Shown here piece after piece: positions 30,124-40,959 of a stretch of 64,000 bases of DNA. Position 1 is the stretch's first letter. The number at the start of each line of letters is the position of its first letter. The translations under genes were made by a program, and so were the position numbers. The DNA is taken from NCBI RefSeq assembly GCF_000724485.1, contig NZ_CP007739.1, positions 852,843-916,842 on the forward strand. Reading direction: 5' to 3'. The DNA comes from Bacillus methanolicus MGA3. GTDB lineage: Bacteria; Bacillota; Bacilli; Bacillales; Cytobacillaceae. The notes under the pieces are model-generated. The model had not been told where the DNA came from. It did not search any database and was given only the letters and a program-made list of their open reading frames with translations.

Positions 30124-31074
30124 ATGTTAAAACGTTTCGGAGTCATTCTTTTATGTCTTCTTGTATTGGCTGGATGTGAGCAGCCGACCAAAACTGGTAA
30201 ATTAAAAAAAGTAGGTTTGCTTGTGCCTGATACAGTAAACGACCAGGTTTGGGGAACAAAAGGATATAAAGGAATGCTGAAAATCCAATCTCGTTTTAAC
30301 GTAGATGTTTATATTAAAGAAGGGATGAATTCTGAATTAAGAGTAGAACGAGCCGTAAAAGAATTTGACCAAAAAGGAGTCAATTTAATTTTCGGGCACG
30401 GGAATGAATACGCTGAGTATTTTAATAAAATTTCAAAAAATTATCCGAATATTCATTTCGTTAGTTTTAATGGCGACGCTAAAAATAAAAATACAACAAG
30501 TTTAAATTTCCAAGCCTATGCGATGGGTTTTTTTGGTGGGATGGTAGCTTCTCATATGACAAAAAAGAACAAGGTAGGAATCATTGCAGCTTATGAATGG
30601 CAGCCTGAAGTTGAAGGTTTTTACGAAGGTGCGAAATTTGAAAATAAACAAGTGGACGTAAATATCCAATATGTTGGCCAATGGGATGATGACCAGACAG
30701 CAATGACAATTTTAGACAATATGATTAAGGCTGGTGTGGATGTCGTTTATCCTGCCGGTGATGGCTATAACGTTCCGGTTATTGAAAAAGCCAAAGAGCA
30801 GGGACTTTTTGCAATCGGCTATATATCTGATGAATCCGACCTTGGCAAATCAACAGTTTTGACAAGTACAATTCAGCATGTTGATAAGCTTTACGAATTA
30901 GTAGCAGAACAATATAACAACGGTAAACTCAAATCCGGAAATCTACATTTTGATTTTAAAGATGGAGTCATTTCTCTCGGGGAGTTCAGTCCACTGATAG
31001 ATGATGAATTTAAAGCTGAAATAAATTCGTATATTGAAGATTATAAAAAAACCGGAAAACTTCCAAATGAGTAG
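30124..31074 (+). CDS. med: Med, BMP/PnrA-type lipoprotein, positive regulator of competence
   Basis: The 316-residue lipoprotein has a signal peptide ending in the lipobox LVLAGC. The mature part is a periplasmic-binding fold of the BMP family (KKVGLLVPDTVNDQVWG; LIFGHGNEYAEYF; VGIIAAYEWQPEVEGFYEGA). In B. subtilis, Med stimulates comK expression. AAGGAG lies nine bases before the ATG at 30124; upstream in-frame GTG and ATG codons overlap that site. The small comZ gene that follows med in B. subtilis is not found here. Confidence 0.88.
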   Translation: MLKRFGVILLCLLVLAGCEQPTKTGKLKKVGLLVPDTVNDQVWGTKGYKGMLKIQSRFNVDVYIKEGMNSELRVERAVKEFDQKGVNLIFGHGNEYAEYFNKISKNYPNIHFVSFNGDAKNKNTTSLNFQAYAMGFFGGMVASHMTKKNKVGIIAAYEWQPEVEGFYEGAKFENKQVDVNIQYVGQWDDDQTAMTILDNMIKAGVDVVYPAGDGYNVPVIEKAKEQGLFAIGYISDESDLGKSTVLTSTIQHVDKLYELVAEQYNNGKLKSGNLHFDFKDGVISLGEFSPLIDDEFKAEINSYIEDYKKTGKLPNE

Positions 31075-31104
31075 GCATACAATATTAGAAAAACATTAAT
31101 AATT

Positions 31105-31136
31105 GTAAAGCTGCCACTTATTTATGGCAGCTTTAC
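31105..31136. terminator. Bidirectional terminator between med and the 31133 gene
   Basis: GTAAAGCTGCCA pairs perfectly with TGGCAGCTTTAC over a short A/T loop. It overlaps the end of the minus-strand gene. Confidence 0.85.
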
Positions 31137-31435
31137 TTATTCTTTTTTATAAACTGATTAATAATTGGAGTAATCTTATTTAAAATTGGCTTTAATTGTT
31201 TGGCAGAATCCAACAACATATCGATATTTTCCATAAGCAGCATATAATCAATTTGATCTCCGTCATTATTTGATCGAAAGTCCTGAGCTTTGCTTTCTGG
31301 TAGCTGTCTTCTCGGGCCGAACATGAACCTTCTAAAAGGATCCTCTTGCATCTTATCAACATTTGGTATATCTTTTGATTTTGATGCATTTTCCATCGTT
31401 TTAACCTCTTGATCTTCTTTTTGTGCATCTTCCAT
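31133..31435 (-). CDS. Hypothetical hydrophilic protein
   Basis: A 100-residue protein with a charged, disordered-looking N-terminus (EDAQKEDQEVKTMENASKSK), a central DPFRRFMFGPRR motif and a helical C-terminus (IDYMLLMENIDMLLDSAKQL). AGGGAGG precedes the ATG. No membrane segment. Its position between med and fabH is where B. subtilis has comZ and yjzB; it is not obviously either. The DPFRRFMFGPRR style is seen in small spore or envelope proteins of Bacillus, but I do not assign a function. Confidence 0.75.
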   Translation of the reverse strand: MEDAQKEDQEVKTMENASKSKDIPNVDKMQEDPFRRFMFGPRRQLPESKAQDFRSNNDGDQIDYMLLMENIDMLLDSAKQLKPILNKITPIINQFIKKNK

Positions 31436-31571
31436 TTTCTTAACCTCCCTTAAAATAATTCCTTGTTAGTACATTATGTAATTATCTGCAGTTCGGTATA
31501 GACAATTGTTTATAATAGCGAATAGAGTCAGCATTTAATATATTGCATCACACATAAAACATTTGATAAAA

Positions 31572-31588
31572 TTAGTACCAAGTCATAA
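31572..31588. promoter_or_regulatory. FapR operator upstream of fabH
   Basis: TTAGTACCAAGTCATAA matches the left half of the FapR box (TTAGTACCTRGTACTAA) exactly and the right half imperfectly. FapR represses fatty-acid genes and is released by malonyl-CoA. The same box, better conserved, precedes fabI at 58552. Confidence 0.7.
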
Positions 31589-31651
31589 TAATTGATAATA
31601 ACCTGTATTGTTAATCATGTTTAAAATGAAAAAGGTAAAGGAGTTGTCTCC

Positions 31652-32584
31652 ATGAACGCAGGAATAATTGGAATAGGCAGAAGCTTGCCTGAAAAAATAG
31701 TAACAAACTTTGATTTGGAAAAGATAATGGATACGTCAGATGAATGGATTCGGACAAGAACAGGAATTGAAGAGCGCAGGATTGCCGATGACCAAACAGA
31801 TACATCGGATATGGCATACGAAGCAGCTGTAAAAGCAATTGAAAATGCAAACATATCCGCTGAAGAAATCGATCTTATTTTAGTAGCAACAGTAACTCCA
31901 GATCAGCCATTTCCATCAGTAGCCTGTATGCTTCAGGAAAAATTGGGGGCAAAAAAGGCTGCTGCCATGGACATCAGTGCTGCGTGTGCAGGCTTTATGT
32001 ATGGAATGGTAACGGCAAAGCAGTTCATTGAGACCGGGACTTATAAATATGTTCTCGTAGTCGGCGCGGAAAAACTATCGAAAGTTGTTAATTGGGAAGA
32101 TAGAAATACCGCTGTATTATTTGGAGATGGAGCAGGTGCAGCTGTTATGGGGCCTGTTTCGGAAGGAAGGGGCATTTTATCATTTGAACTGGGGGCTGAT
32201 GGTACAGGAGGAAAACACCTTTATCAGGATGAATATGTGATTATGAATGGCCGGGAAGTATTTAAATTTGCTGTTAGGCAAATGGGAGAAAGCAGCATAA
32301 ATGTACTAGAAAAAGCCGGATTATCAAAAGAAGATGTCGACTTCTTGATTCCACATCAAGCAAATATACGAATTATGGAGTCTGCCCGCCAGCGTTTTGA
32401 GCTTCCTGAAGAAAAAATGTCAAAAACAGTTCGTAAATATGGGAACACTTCAGCAGCATCGATTCCCATTTCAATCGTTGAAGAAGTTGAAGCTGGCAAA
32501 ATAAAAGACGATGATCTCATTGTAATGGTAGGTTTTGGCGGCGGCTTGACATGGGGTGCCATTGCAATGCGCTGGGGACTTTAA
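31652..32584 (+). CDS. fabH: Beta-ketoacyl-ACP synthase III FabH
   Basis: The 310-residue enzyme starts fatty-acid synthesis by joining an acyl-CoA primer with malonyl-ACP. The catalytic Cys is in [13 protein letters not shown], the His in [15 protein letters not shown], and the Asn in [23 protein letters not shown] precedes the ATG. Controlled by the FapR box about 65 bp upstream. In B. subtilis fabHA and fabF form one operon; here a 271-bp non-coding spacer separates them. Confidence 0.96.
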   Translation: MNAGIIGIGRSLPEKIVTNFDLEKIMDTSDEWIRTRTGIEERRIADDQTDTSDMAYEAAVKAIENANISAEEIDLILVATVTPDQPFPSVACMLQEKLGAKKAAAMDISAACAGFMYGMVTAKQFIETGTYKYVLVVGAEKLSKVVNWEDRNTAVLFGDGAGAAVMGPVSEGRGILSFELGADGTGGKHLYQDEYVIMNGREVFKFAVRQMGESSINVLEKAGLSKEDVDFLIPHQANIRIMESARQRFELPEEKMSKTVRKYGNTSAASIPISIVEEVEAGKIKDDDLIVMVGFGGGLTWGAIAMRWGL

Positions 32585-32855
32585 TCACTTAAATTTTTGA
32601 TTGCTCTTTTCGCAGACTATGTTGTTATTGTTAAGATTGTAAATGTCATTCTATAATAAAAATCTATAGGGTTTCCAATTTGCCTGCGAATAAACGGTGC
32701 GTTTGATGCGGGTTCTGGCATCAAGCAACTCATAGGTTTTCTAAAAGCAAAAATTTACTTAAAAAAGAATTTTGGGCTCGATGGCTGGTGCGCGCCTTTA
32801 TGGTTTCTAAAAGAAAAAAATTTTGGAAAAGAGCGTAAAAGGAGATGCAAAACAA
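32585..32855. other. Unusual 271-bp non-coding spacer between fabH and fabF
   Basis: No gene is seen. The spacer contains two similar 24-26-bp segments (around 32732-32756, GGTTTTCTAAAAGCAAAAATTT-like, and 32799-32824, GGTTTCTAAAAGAAAAAAATTT-like) and a GC-rich patch with a small hairpin (GATGC at 32705, GCATC at 32718). It looks like an inserted intergenic repeat. Confidence 0.5.
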
Positions 32856-34097
32856 ATGGAAAAACGTAGAGTTGTTGTAACTGGAATAGGTGCTGTAACA
32901 CCTCTCGGCAATGACGTTGATACTACTTGGAACAACATAATTGCAGGCGTCTCGGGAATCGATCTTATGACGAGAGTAAACCGGGATGAATACCCTGCTA
33001 AAGTTGCTGCAGAAGTAAAAGATTTTAACCCTGAAACCTTTATTGATAAAAAAGACGCAAGAAAAATGGATCGGTTCACTCAATATGCTGTAGCTGCCTC
33101 TTTAATGGCAGTTGAAGATGCAGGGCTTGTTATAAATGAAGAAAATGCAAATCGAATAGGTGTTTGGATCGGATCGGGAATCGGCGGTATGGAAACCTTT
33201 GAACAGCAGTTTGAAACGTTTTTAAACCGCGGCTACAGAAGGGTCAGCCCGTTTTTTGTGCCAATGATGATTCCTGATATGGCAACCGGACAAGTATCGA
33301 TCATCCTCGGGGCAAAAGGATTTAATTCTTGTACGGTAACAGCTTGTGCTACCGGCACAAACTCGATTGGCGATGCATTTAAAGTCATTCAGCGCGGAGA
33401 TGCAGACGCAATGATCACAGGAGGGACTGAAGCACCGATTACAAAAATGGCGGTTGCAGGCTTCTGTGCTAATACTGCTTTATCAACGAATCCAGATCCA
33501 AAAACTGCGAGCCGACCATTCGACAAAAACCGTGATGGTTTTGTTATGGGAGAGGGCGCAGGAATTATTGTTCTTGAAGAACTTGAGCATGCGAAAGCAC
33601 GTGGAGCAAAGATTTATGCTGAAATAGTTGGCTATGGTGCGACAGGTGATGCTTATCACATTACAGCTCCAGCTCCTGCTGGTGAAGGTGGAGCACGTGC
33701 CATGAAAATTGCCATTAAAGACGCGGGTTTAAGACCTGAGGAAATTCAATATATTAACGCGCATGGCACAAGTACCGAATATAACGATAAATATGAAACG
33801 CTGGCAATAAAAGAAGTGTTTGGGGATCATGCTTACAAATTGGCGATAAGCTCGACTAAATCAATGACAGGCCATTTATTGGGAGCTGCCGGTGGAATTG
33901 AAGCGATCTTTACTGTTTTAGCATTAAAAGAAAGTATATTGCCACCAACGATCAATTTGGAAACACCTGATCCGGAATGTGATCTTGATTATGTTCCAAA
34001 CGAGGCGCGAAAGCAGGAAATCGACGCAGCTATCAGCAACTCGTTTGGATTTGGCGGCCATAATGCGACCATTGTGTTTAAGAAATACAGGGACTGA
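32856..34097 (+). CDS. fabF: Beta-ketoacyl-ACP synthase II FabF
   Basis: The 413-residue condensing enzyme elongates acyl-ACP with malonyl-ACP. The catalytic Cys is in [13 protein letters not shown], the two histidines in [11 protein letters not shown] and [12 protein letters not shown], and [11 protein letters not shown] closes the protein. AAAGGAGATG precedes the ATG at 32856; the frame extends upstream through MEKSVKG but without a site, and family length fits the ATG chosen. It is the target of cerulenin-type inhibitors in Bacillus. Confidence 0.97.
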   Translation: MEKRRVVVTGIGAVTPLGNDVDTTWNNIIAGVSGIDLMTRVNRDEYPAKVAAEVKDFNPETFIDKKDARKMDRFTQYAVAASLMAVEDAGLVINEENANRIGVWIGSGIGGMETFEQQFETFLNRGYRRVSPFFVPMMIPDMATGQVSIILGAKGFNSCTVTACATGTNSIGDAFKVIQRGDADAMITGGTEAPITKMAVAGFCANTALSTNPDPKTASRPFDKNRDGFVMGEGAGIIVLEELEHAKARGAKIYAEIVGYGATGDAYHITAPAPAGEGGARAMKIAIKDAGLRPEEIQYINAHGTSTEYNDKYETLAIKEVFGDHAYKLAISSTKSMTGHLLGAAGGIEAIFTVLALKESILPPTINLETPDPECDLDYVPNEARKQEIDAAISNSFGFGGHNATIVFKKYRD

Positions 34098-34101
34098 AAT
34101 T

Positions 34102-34130
34102 GAACGGGGGTTTCTCCCGTTCTTTTTTTT
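34102..34130 (+). terminator. Rho-independent terminator after fabF
   Basis: GAACGGG pairs with CCCGTTC followed by eight T. Confidence 0.92.
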
Positions 34131-34220
34131 AAAACTTTTTGACACATTTTCACACATGAACGCAAAACCCGAATTCACCATAAACTAGCATAAACAACTG
34201 CAGCAGGGGAGTGAAGTGAT

Positions 34221-35006
34221 CTGGGAATCCTCCGCACTGACGAATGGCTGGAAAAGGATTTTGAACGACCTGTGGATATATGCAGCAAATTATTGGGGGA
34301 ATTTTCTGAACAGAATCCTCGAAGCATCTATGAGTATTTGCAGGGGTTTGGAATGTACCGTCCGAATCCGCGCAGCCGAAGATGCTTTGAAGAACTGAAA
34401 ATGGACGATATTTGGAAGAAAGCAGAAGGCATTTTTCAACGATATAAAACAAAATGGAACGGACCAGACATTCCTGTTTATATTTTTCCGATCAATGAAA
34501 GGAGAAAGATTTTTGGTGAAAATAGCGCAGGAAAATCTGGAGTTTCATTTAAAGACAAAATGTTTCTCTTCTTAACACCCTTAAAAAAAGAAAAAGAATT
34601 AGAATCAATAATTGTTCATGAATATCATCATGTATGCAGAATGAACAGGCAAAAAAAAGATACTGAAAATTATACATTGCTTGATTCGATCGTTCTCGAG
34701 GGATTGGCTGAGCATGCTGTTCTGGAATACTGCGGAAAGGAATATTTAGGTCCATGGTGCAATTACTATACAAAAAATGAGCTTTCTTTTTTTTGGAAAA
34801 AATTTTTGTCTGATCATCTTTCTGTGAAACGAAACGAAAACATACATGACCATTTATTATATGGTCGTGGAAGGTACCCAAAGCTACTTGGGTATGCGTT
34901 TGGATTTTATATGATCTCGCAATATAAAAGCAAACAGAAAAATTATTCAGATAAAATTTCTTTTCTTTTGCCTTCGGAAAAATTCATAATTAAAAATGAC
35001 TATTAA
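34221..35006 (+). CDS. yjaZ: YjaZ, DUF2268 zinc-metalloprotease-like protein, probable CTG start
   Basis: The protein has the zinc-binding helix IIVHEYHHVCR and a later EGLAEHAVLEY, typical of DUF2268. Family homology (LGILRTDEWLEKDFERPV) begins at codon CTG 34221, and an in-frame stop lies four codons earlier with no ATG, GTG or TTG between. AGGGGAG sits nine bases before this CTG, and the resulting 261-residue length fits YjaZ of B. subtilis as I remember it. The first standard start (GTG 34272) would remove 17 conserved-looking residues. No signal peptide is seen. Function unknown. Confidence 0.8.
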   Translation: MGILRTDEWLEKDFERPVDICSKLLGEFSEQNPRSIYEYLQGFGMYRPNPRSRRCFEELKMDDIWKKAEGIFQRYKTKWNGPDIPVYIFPINERRKIFGENSAGKSGVSFKDKMFLFLTPLKKEKELESIIVHEYHHVCRMNRQKKDTENYTLLDSIVLEGLAEHAVLEYCGKEYLGPWCNYYTKNELSFFWKKFLSDHLSVKRNENIHDHLLYGRGRYPKLLGYAFGFYMISQYKSKQKNYSDKISFLLPSEKFIIKNDY

Positions 35007-35025
35007 CAAACTGCTAAAACACTAT

Positions 35026-35049
35026 AAAGCCCAGAACAATGGGTTTTTT
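35026..35049 (+). terminator. Weak terminator after yjaZ
   Basis: AAAGCCCA and TGGGTTT form a short stem followed by a T run. Confidence 0.5.
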
Positions 35050-35163
35050 TGTTTTTAAAAGTGTAAAAGTAAGAAATAAAGGCTGACATGCATATGTATA
35101 GTAGGGAATAGGACAAGATAAGGGGTGATTGTTGCATGGTACAAGTACTTGAAGAGTGGGAAT

Positions 35164-35385
35164 ATGATAGTTAGATTATTTTTCTTTTTGCTTGGATTTA
35201 GTCTGGCAGTCTCCGGTGGAATCAGCATAGTCGCCTATTTAAATTTGTTGGCAACTGGTCATGGATTAATAAATTATTTACAATTTATTAGCACCCGCAT
35301 TGAATGTTATTTTCTTCCCTTTGGCTTAATTCTTATTTCACTTAGCATATATTCATCACCATTCAATAAGTTCAAAAAAATATAA
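35164..35385 (+). CDS. Small membrane protein of unknown function
   Basis: A 73-residue protein with two membrane segments (IVRLFFFLLGFSLAVSGGISIVAYLNLLA and ECYFLPFGLILISLSIYSS). The frame could start at GTG 35125, but AGAGTGGG before the ATG at 35164 and the hydrophobic start that follows favour the latter. Similar short double-pass proteins occur near yjbA in other Bacillus. It stands 95 bp ahead of yjbA. Confidence 0.65.
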   Translation: MIVRLFFFLLGFSLAVSGGISIVAYLNLLATGHGLINYLQFISTRIECYFLPFGLILISLSIYSSPFNKFKKI

Positions 35386-35480
35386 AAAATGTTGGCAGAA
35401 AAAGAATAATTTGGAATAATTTTTTCCGCCTCTGTCCATACTTAATGACAAACAGTTACTTGAAGTGAGGGGTTATGATC

Positions 35481-36227
35481 ATGTTGTATCTTCATGATGT
35501 TTGGGTGAACTGGTTTGAAGGGGAAGAGAACGGATATAATGTCTGCCAATTTTATGAATGGCGAAAAGATGACAGAATAGAATTATTAGACCAAGTACCG
35601 CTTCTAAAAATTGATGCCATCTTATTTAATTATATTGAGAACGATCTCTCAGAATTGCCTCAACAGCTTTTGAATGATATCTTCCAAAAAGCGTTTTTAC
35701 GGAAAAACCACGAAAGAATCCAACTTGATTATTGTTGTGTAGTATCAGATGGGACAGGCATTATGGCCATTGACACAATTGGTTATAATATCCCAATCCG
35801 AAAAAGCAGGTTAATTCCAAGACAAGAACAGCTTGTATATGAAATGCTTGAAAACCAAGAAACCCTCTTTTATAGTTTTCATGACCTATCATCATTGAAA
35901 AATTTCCATATTTTGTCGCCTGAACCTGAATTAATGAGAGGATTGACGAGGAAAGAAAGACAATTAAAACAATTGTTGTTTATGGCGCTTGATCAATTGA
36001 AATCTTCACAAAATGTCGCGGAAGTCCGCTACTGGTATACTGAATGGTGTCCTGAAAAGTACCTAGAAATTCAACAATTGCAATTCGATGATGTTTGGAA
36101 GATGCTATTTGAGGCAACAAAAATTGGATGGTCAAACAAGCATGAACAATTTTGTGAAAATATCATAAAAGGCCAACCGTTTTTTGAGAAGTTGTGGGAA
36201 ATGGAACATGGTCCAAAAGTAAATTAA
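35481..36227 (+). CDS. yjbA: YjbA family protein (DUF3603/UPF0736)
   Basis: The 248-residue protein begins [29 protein letters not shown], the signature of the YjbA family. It is soluble and rich in aromatic and acidic residues. GAGGGG sits eight bases before the ATG at 35481; the ATG at 35475 is too close. Convergent with trpS and sharing a strong terminator. Function unknown. Confidence 0.9.
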   Translation: MLYLHDVWVNWFEGEENGYNVCQFYEWRKDDRIELLDQVPLLKIDAILFNYIENDLSELPQQLLNDIFQKAFLRKNHERIQLDYCCVVSDGTGIMAIDTIGYNIPIRKSRLIPRQEQLVYEMLENQETLFYSFHDLSSLKNFHILSPEPELMRGLTRKERQLKQLLFMALDQLKSSQNVAEVRYWYTEWCPEKYLEIQQLQFDDVWKMLFEATKIGWSNKHEQFCENIIKGQPFFEKLWEMEHGPKVN

Positions 36228-36256
36228 AAGGAGCTGACAAAACAGCTCCTTTTTTG
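36226..36256. terminator. Bidirectional terminator between yjbA and trpS
   Basis: AAAAGGAGCTG pairs with CAGCTCCTTTT around an AACAAAA-type loop, with T runs on both strands. Confidence 0.93.
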
Positions 36257-36260
36257 TGTG

Positions 36261-37690
<1,430 letters not shown>

Positions 37691-37716
37691 GTAATTATTA
37701 GTCTTAAGTAATAAAT

Positions 37717-37745
37717 AAAATATCCTAAATAAGTAAAAAAATCAA
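37717..37745 (-). promoter_or_regulatory. Candidate trpS promoter
   Basis: On the minus strand TTGATT (37745-37740) and TATTTT (37722-37717) are 17 bp apart. Transcription would start near 37710, just before T-box Stem I. Confidence 0.6.
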
Positions 37746-38272
37746 GGGGAGCAAGAGAAATATGATTCACAAGGGATATTTACCTTTTTTTGCTGCAAAA
37801 AGACCATAAAAATCAAATTTTTTAAAAATGTTTTTAAAAAAATTTATCGAAAAAATTCTTGATTTCAAGATATTTTTGCTAATTTCTTTGTTCAAATATT
37901 ATTTTCTGCAATGAAAACCTACTTGCAATAATTTTTTTAACTATTTATAATAAACCTAACAAACGCTTTCATTACGAAATTGTTACAAATCCTTCAAAAA
38001 ACTGTAAAACTCAGGGGATTACAAAGTTTATAATTCACGATCATTCTTTTAACTCTTCGAAATTTTCAGAATAAAGAGAATGATATTAAGAAACTTATAA
38101 ACTTGTTTTTTTTATGTACTTTAATTTTTTTATGTACTTTAAATAGTTTGGAGATTTATATTATTTAAATTGACAGATTATTTAAGAAATATACCTGAGG
38201 CGTACAGTTGTTTATAGAAGGAAGGACATTTCGTAGGAACGTTTGCGGAATTTTTTATAGGGGGGTAAAACC
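37746..38272. other. AT-rich opp upstream region
   Basis: No gene is seen. It must hold the opp promoter, for which I see no convincing pair; TTGACA at 38171-38176 lacks a good -10 at normal spacing. An exact 18-bp tandem duplication (TTTTTTTATGTACTTTAA) occupies 38107-38124 and 38125-38142. A ~70-nt leader rich in purines precedes the GGGGGG site of oppA. Confidence 0.6.
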
Positions 38273-39916
38273 GTGAAAAAAAGATTATCAATCTTTTTTA
38301 GCATGTTGCTTGTTTTAAGCATGTTTCTTGCTGCATGTGGAGGCAAAAACAATGCTGACAGTGACAAAGGAGGAGACGGCGGAAAAAAATCGGACGTGCC
38401 GCAAGAATTACGTGTAAACATTAAAACTGAGCCGTTCTCATTAAATCCAGGATTGGCAAATGATTCAGTTTCCGCCAACGTATTATATCAAACTTTTGAA
38501 GGTCTGACTCGCATAGACAAAAATGGCGAGCCTCAGCCTGCTATGGCAGAAAAAATTACTAAGTCCGATGATTTAACAAAGTACACATTTAAAATTCGCA
38601 AAGATGCAAAATGGACAAACGGAGACCCTGTAACTGCCCAAGACTTTGTATATGCTTGGAAGTGGGCTCTTGATCCTAAAAACAAATCTCAATATGCCTA
38701 CCAGCTTTATTATATTAAAGGTGCACAAGCTGCTAACGAAGGCAAAGGTTCCCTTGACGATGTAGGCGTTAAAGCTATCGATGATAAAACTTTGGAAGTT
38801 ACGCTTGAAAATCCAACTCCATACTTCCTGGAGTTAACAGCGTTCTATACTTATTTCCCTGTAAACAGCAAAATTGCTCAAAAAAATCCAAAATGGTATA
38901 CCGATGCAGGTGCAAATTATACTTCTAACGGACCTTTCAAAATGGTTCAATGGTCGCACAGTGACAAAATCGTTCTTGAAAAGAACGAAAATTACTGGGA
39001 TGCAGATGCTGTAAAACTTAAAAAAGTTGAAATGTATATGATCAACGATCCAAACACTGAGCTTTCTATGTTTGATAACGGGGAATTGGATTGGGCAGGT
39101 AAGCCATTTGGAGAACTTCCAACTGACGTTCTTCCGCAATTGAAGGATGAAGGTAAACTTCATGTTAAGCCAATTGCAGGTACTTACTGGTATAAGTTCC
39201 AAACTGAAAAACCGCCTTTAAACAACAAAAACATTCGTAAAGCGTTAGCTTATGCAATCAACCGTAAGGCTATCGTTGAAAATATCTCTCAAGGCGGAGA
39301 GATTCCTGCGATGGCGGCTGTTCCTCCTTCAATGTTTAAAGAAAACGAAAAAGGATATTTCAAGGATCATGATGTTAAAAAAGCAAAAGAGTTCTTGGCT
39401 AAAGGTTTAAAAGAACTAGGTTTAAAAGATGTTTCTCAATTGCCGACAATCACTCTTTCTTATAATACAGATGAAGGGCACCAAAAAATTGCACAGGCAG
39501 TTCAAGATATGTGGAAAAAAGATCTTGGCATTAACGTAAAACTTGACAATTCTGAGTGGAACGTTTATATAGACAAGCTTCACTCTGGTGATTATATGAT
39601 CGGCCGTATGGGCTGGCTTGGTGACTTTAACGATCCGATCAACTTCCTTGAACTGTACCGCGATAAAAATGGCGGTAACAACGATACAAGATGGGAAAAT
39701 CCTCAATTTAAGAAACTCTTAATCGATTCACAAAAAGAAAGCGATCCTGAAAAACGTACGCAAATGCTAAAAGACGCTGAAAAAATCTTTATCGAAGACA
39801 TGCCTGTTGCGCCAATTTATTTCTACACTAACACTTGGCTGCAAAAAGACAACTTGAAAGGTGCGGTTGTATCTGGTTTGGGAGACGTACAATTAAAGTG
39901 GGCATATCTTGAATAA
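38273..39916 (+). CDS. oppA: Oligopeptide ABC transporter substrate-binding lipoprotein OppA
   Basis: The 547-residue protein starts at GTG after AGGGGGG. The signal peptide ends at the lipobox MFLAACGG, so it is anchored on the outer face of the membrane. It has the SBP family 5 fold: LRVNIKTEPFSLNPGLANDSVSANVLYQTFEGL, FKIRKDAKWTNGDPVTAQDFVYAW, IRKALAYAINRKAIVE. It captures peptides for OppBCDF; in B. subtilis this system also imports Phr signalling peptides for sporulation and competence. A strong hairpin follows before oppB. Confidence 0.96.
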   Translation: MKKRLSIFFSMLLVLSMFLAACGGKNNADSDKGGDGGKKSDVPQELRVNIKTEPFSLNPGLANDSVSANVLYQTFEGLTRIDKNGEPQPAMAEKITKSDDLTKYTFKIRKDAKWTNGDPVTAQDFVYAWKWALDPKNKSQYAYQLYYIKGAQAANEGKGSLDDVGVKAIDDKTLEVTLENPTPYFLELTAFYTYFPVNSKIAQKNPKWYTDAGANYTSNGPFKMVQWSHSDKIVLEKNENYWDADAVKLKKVEMYMINDPNTELSMFDNGELDWAGKPFGELPTDVLPQLKDEGKLHVKPIAGTYWYKFQTEKPPLNNKNIRKALAYAINRKAIVENISQGGEIPAMAAVPPSMFKENEKGYFKDHDVKKAKEFLAKGLKELGLKDVSQLPTITLSYNTDEGHQKIAQAVQDMWKKDLGINVKLDNSEWNVYIDKLHSGDYMIGRMGWLGDFNDPINFLELYRDKNGGNNDTRWENPQFKKLLIDSQKESDPEKRTQMLKDAEKIFIEDMPVAPIYFYTNTWLQKDNLKGAVVSGLGDVQLKWAYLE

Positions 39917-39943
39917 GCCGTAAAATTGAATGAAAAATATCCA

Positions 39944-39974
39944 AAGGTATATGGGCTTTCTGTCCATATACCTT
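39944..39974 (+). terminator. Attenuator hairpin between oppA and oppB
   Basis: AAGGTATATGG pairs perfectly (11 bp) with CCATATACCTT around a 9-nt loop, with only a mixed T tail. Such a partial terminator or mRNA stabiliser would give more OppA than membrane components. Confidence 0.75.
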
Positions 39975-40021
39975 CGTTTCTGAATAAAGCACTTTATTAG
40001 AAAATAATGGAGGTGTGTCTG

Positions 40022-40957
40022 TTGGCAAAATACATTGCAAAACGTTTGCTGTATATGGGAATATCCTTATGGTTAATTATTACAGTGACGTTTTTCTTAA
40101 TGAGATTAGCACCAGGAAACCCTTTTACATCTGAAAAAAAATTGCCTCCTGAAATTGAGGCGAGCCTTAATGAGCATTACGGTCTTAACAAGCCATGGTA
40201 TGCCCAGTACGGGGATTATCTAAAAAGAATTGTTGAATGGGATTTAGGTCCTTCATTTAAATATAAAGCACGCACCGTTAATGATTTAATTAACGAAGGC
40301 TTTCCAGTTTCACTGGCACTGGGAATTGAAGCAATCTTAATTGCAGTTGCATTTGGTATTTTATTAGGAGTCATTGCAGCACTTAAACATAATAAATGGC
40401 AAGACTATTCAGCTATGGTTATTGCTGTTGCAGGAATTTCAGTTCCGTCATTTATCATGGCAACGTTCTTGCAATACTTCTTGGCTATTAAGTGGGGTAT
40501 TTTCCCAGTTGCACGCTGGGAATCATTTATGCATACTGTTTTGCCGGCTTTGGCGCTTGCTTCAACGCCAATGGCGTTTATTGCTCGTTTAACACGTTCA
40601 AGCATGCTCGAAGTGTTAAGTAATGACTATATTAGAACTGCAAAAGCAAAAGGTCTAAGCCAGGGTGTTATCACGATGAAACATACGATCCGAAATGCTC
40701 TCTTACCTGTTGTTTCCTATTTGGGACCGCTTTCTGCAGGGATCATTACTGGAAGTTTCGTAATAGAAAAGATTTTTGGTATTCCAGGTTTGGGCAGCCA
40801 CTTTGTCACTAGCATCACCAATCGCGATTACACCGTCATCATGGGTGTAACAGTCTTCTATAGTATTTTACTTTTAGCGTCTATTCTCCTTGTCGACATT
40901 GCGTATGGTTTAATTGACCCACGCATCAAATTGGCAGGCAGGAAGAAAGGAGAGTAA
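40022..40957 (+). CDS. oppB: Oligopeptide transporter permease OppB
   Basis: The 311-residue inner-membrane protein begins with TTG ([13 protein letters not shown]) six bases after GGAGGTG; the ATG at 40007 lies in the site. It has about six membrane segments and the EAA loop [26 protein letters not shown] that contacts the ATPases. Family motifs [21 protein letters not shown] and [14 protein letters not shown] are visible. It forms the peptide channel with OppC. Confidence 0.95.
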   Translation: MAKYIAKRLLYMGISLWLIITVTFFLMRLAPGNPFTSEKKLPPEIEASLNEHYGLNKPWYAQYGDYLKRIVEWDLGPSFKYKARTVNDLINEGFPVSLALGIEAILIAVAFGILLGVIAALKHNKWQDYSAMVIAVAGISVPSFIMATFLQYFLAIKWGIFPVARWESFMHTVLPALALASTPMAFIARLTRSSMLEVLSNDYIRTAKAKGLSQGVITMKHTIRNALLPVVSYLGPLSAGIITGSFVIEKIFGIPGLGSHFVTSITNRDYTVIMGVTVFYSILLLASILLVDIAYGLIDPRIKLAGRKKGE

Positions 40958-40959
40958 CA

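Noticed and set aside
34216-34398. 60-codon frame MIWESSALTNGW before yjaZ
   Set aside because: It is a different frame over the N-terminal part of yjaZ, which shows the family sequence from the CTG at 34221.
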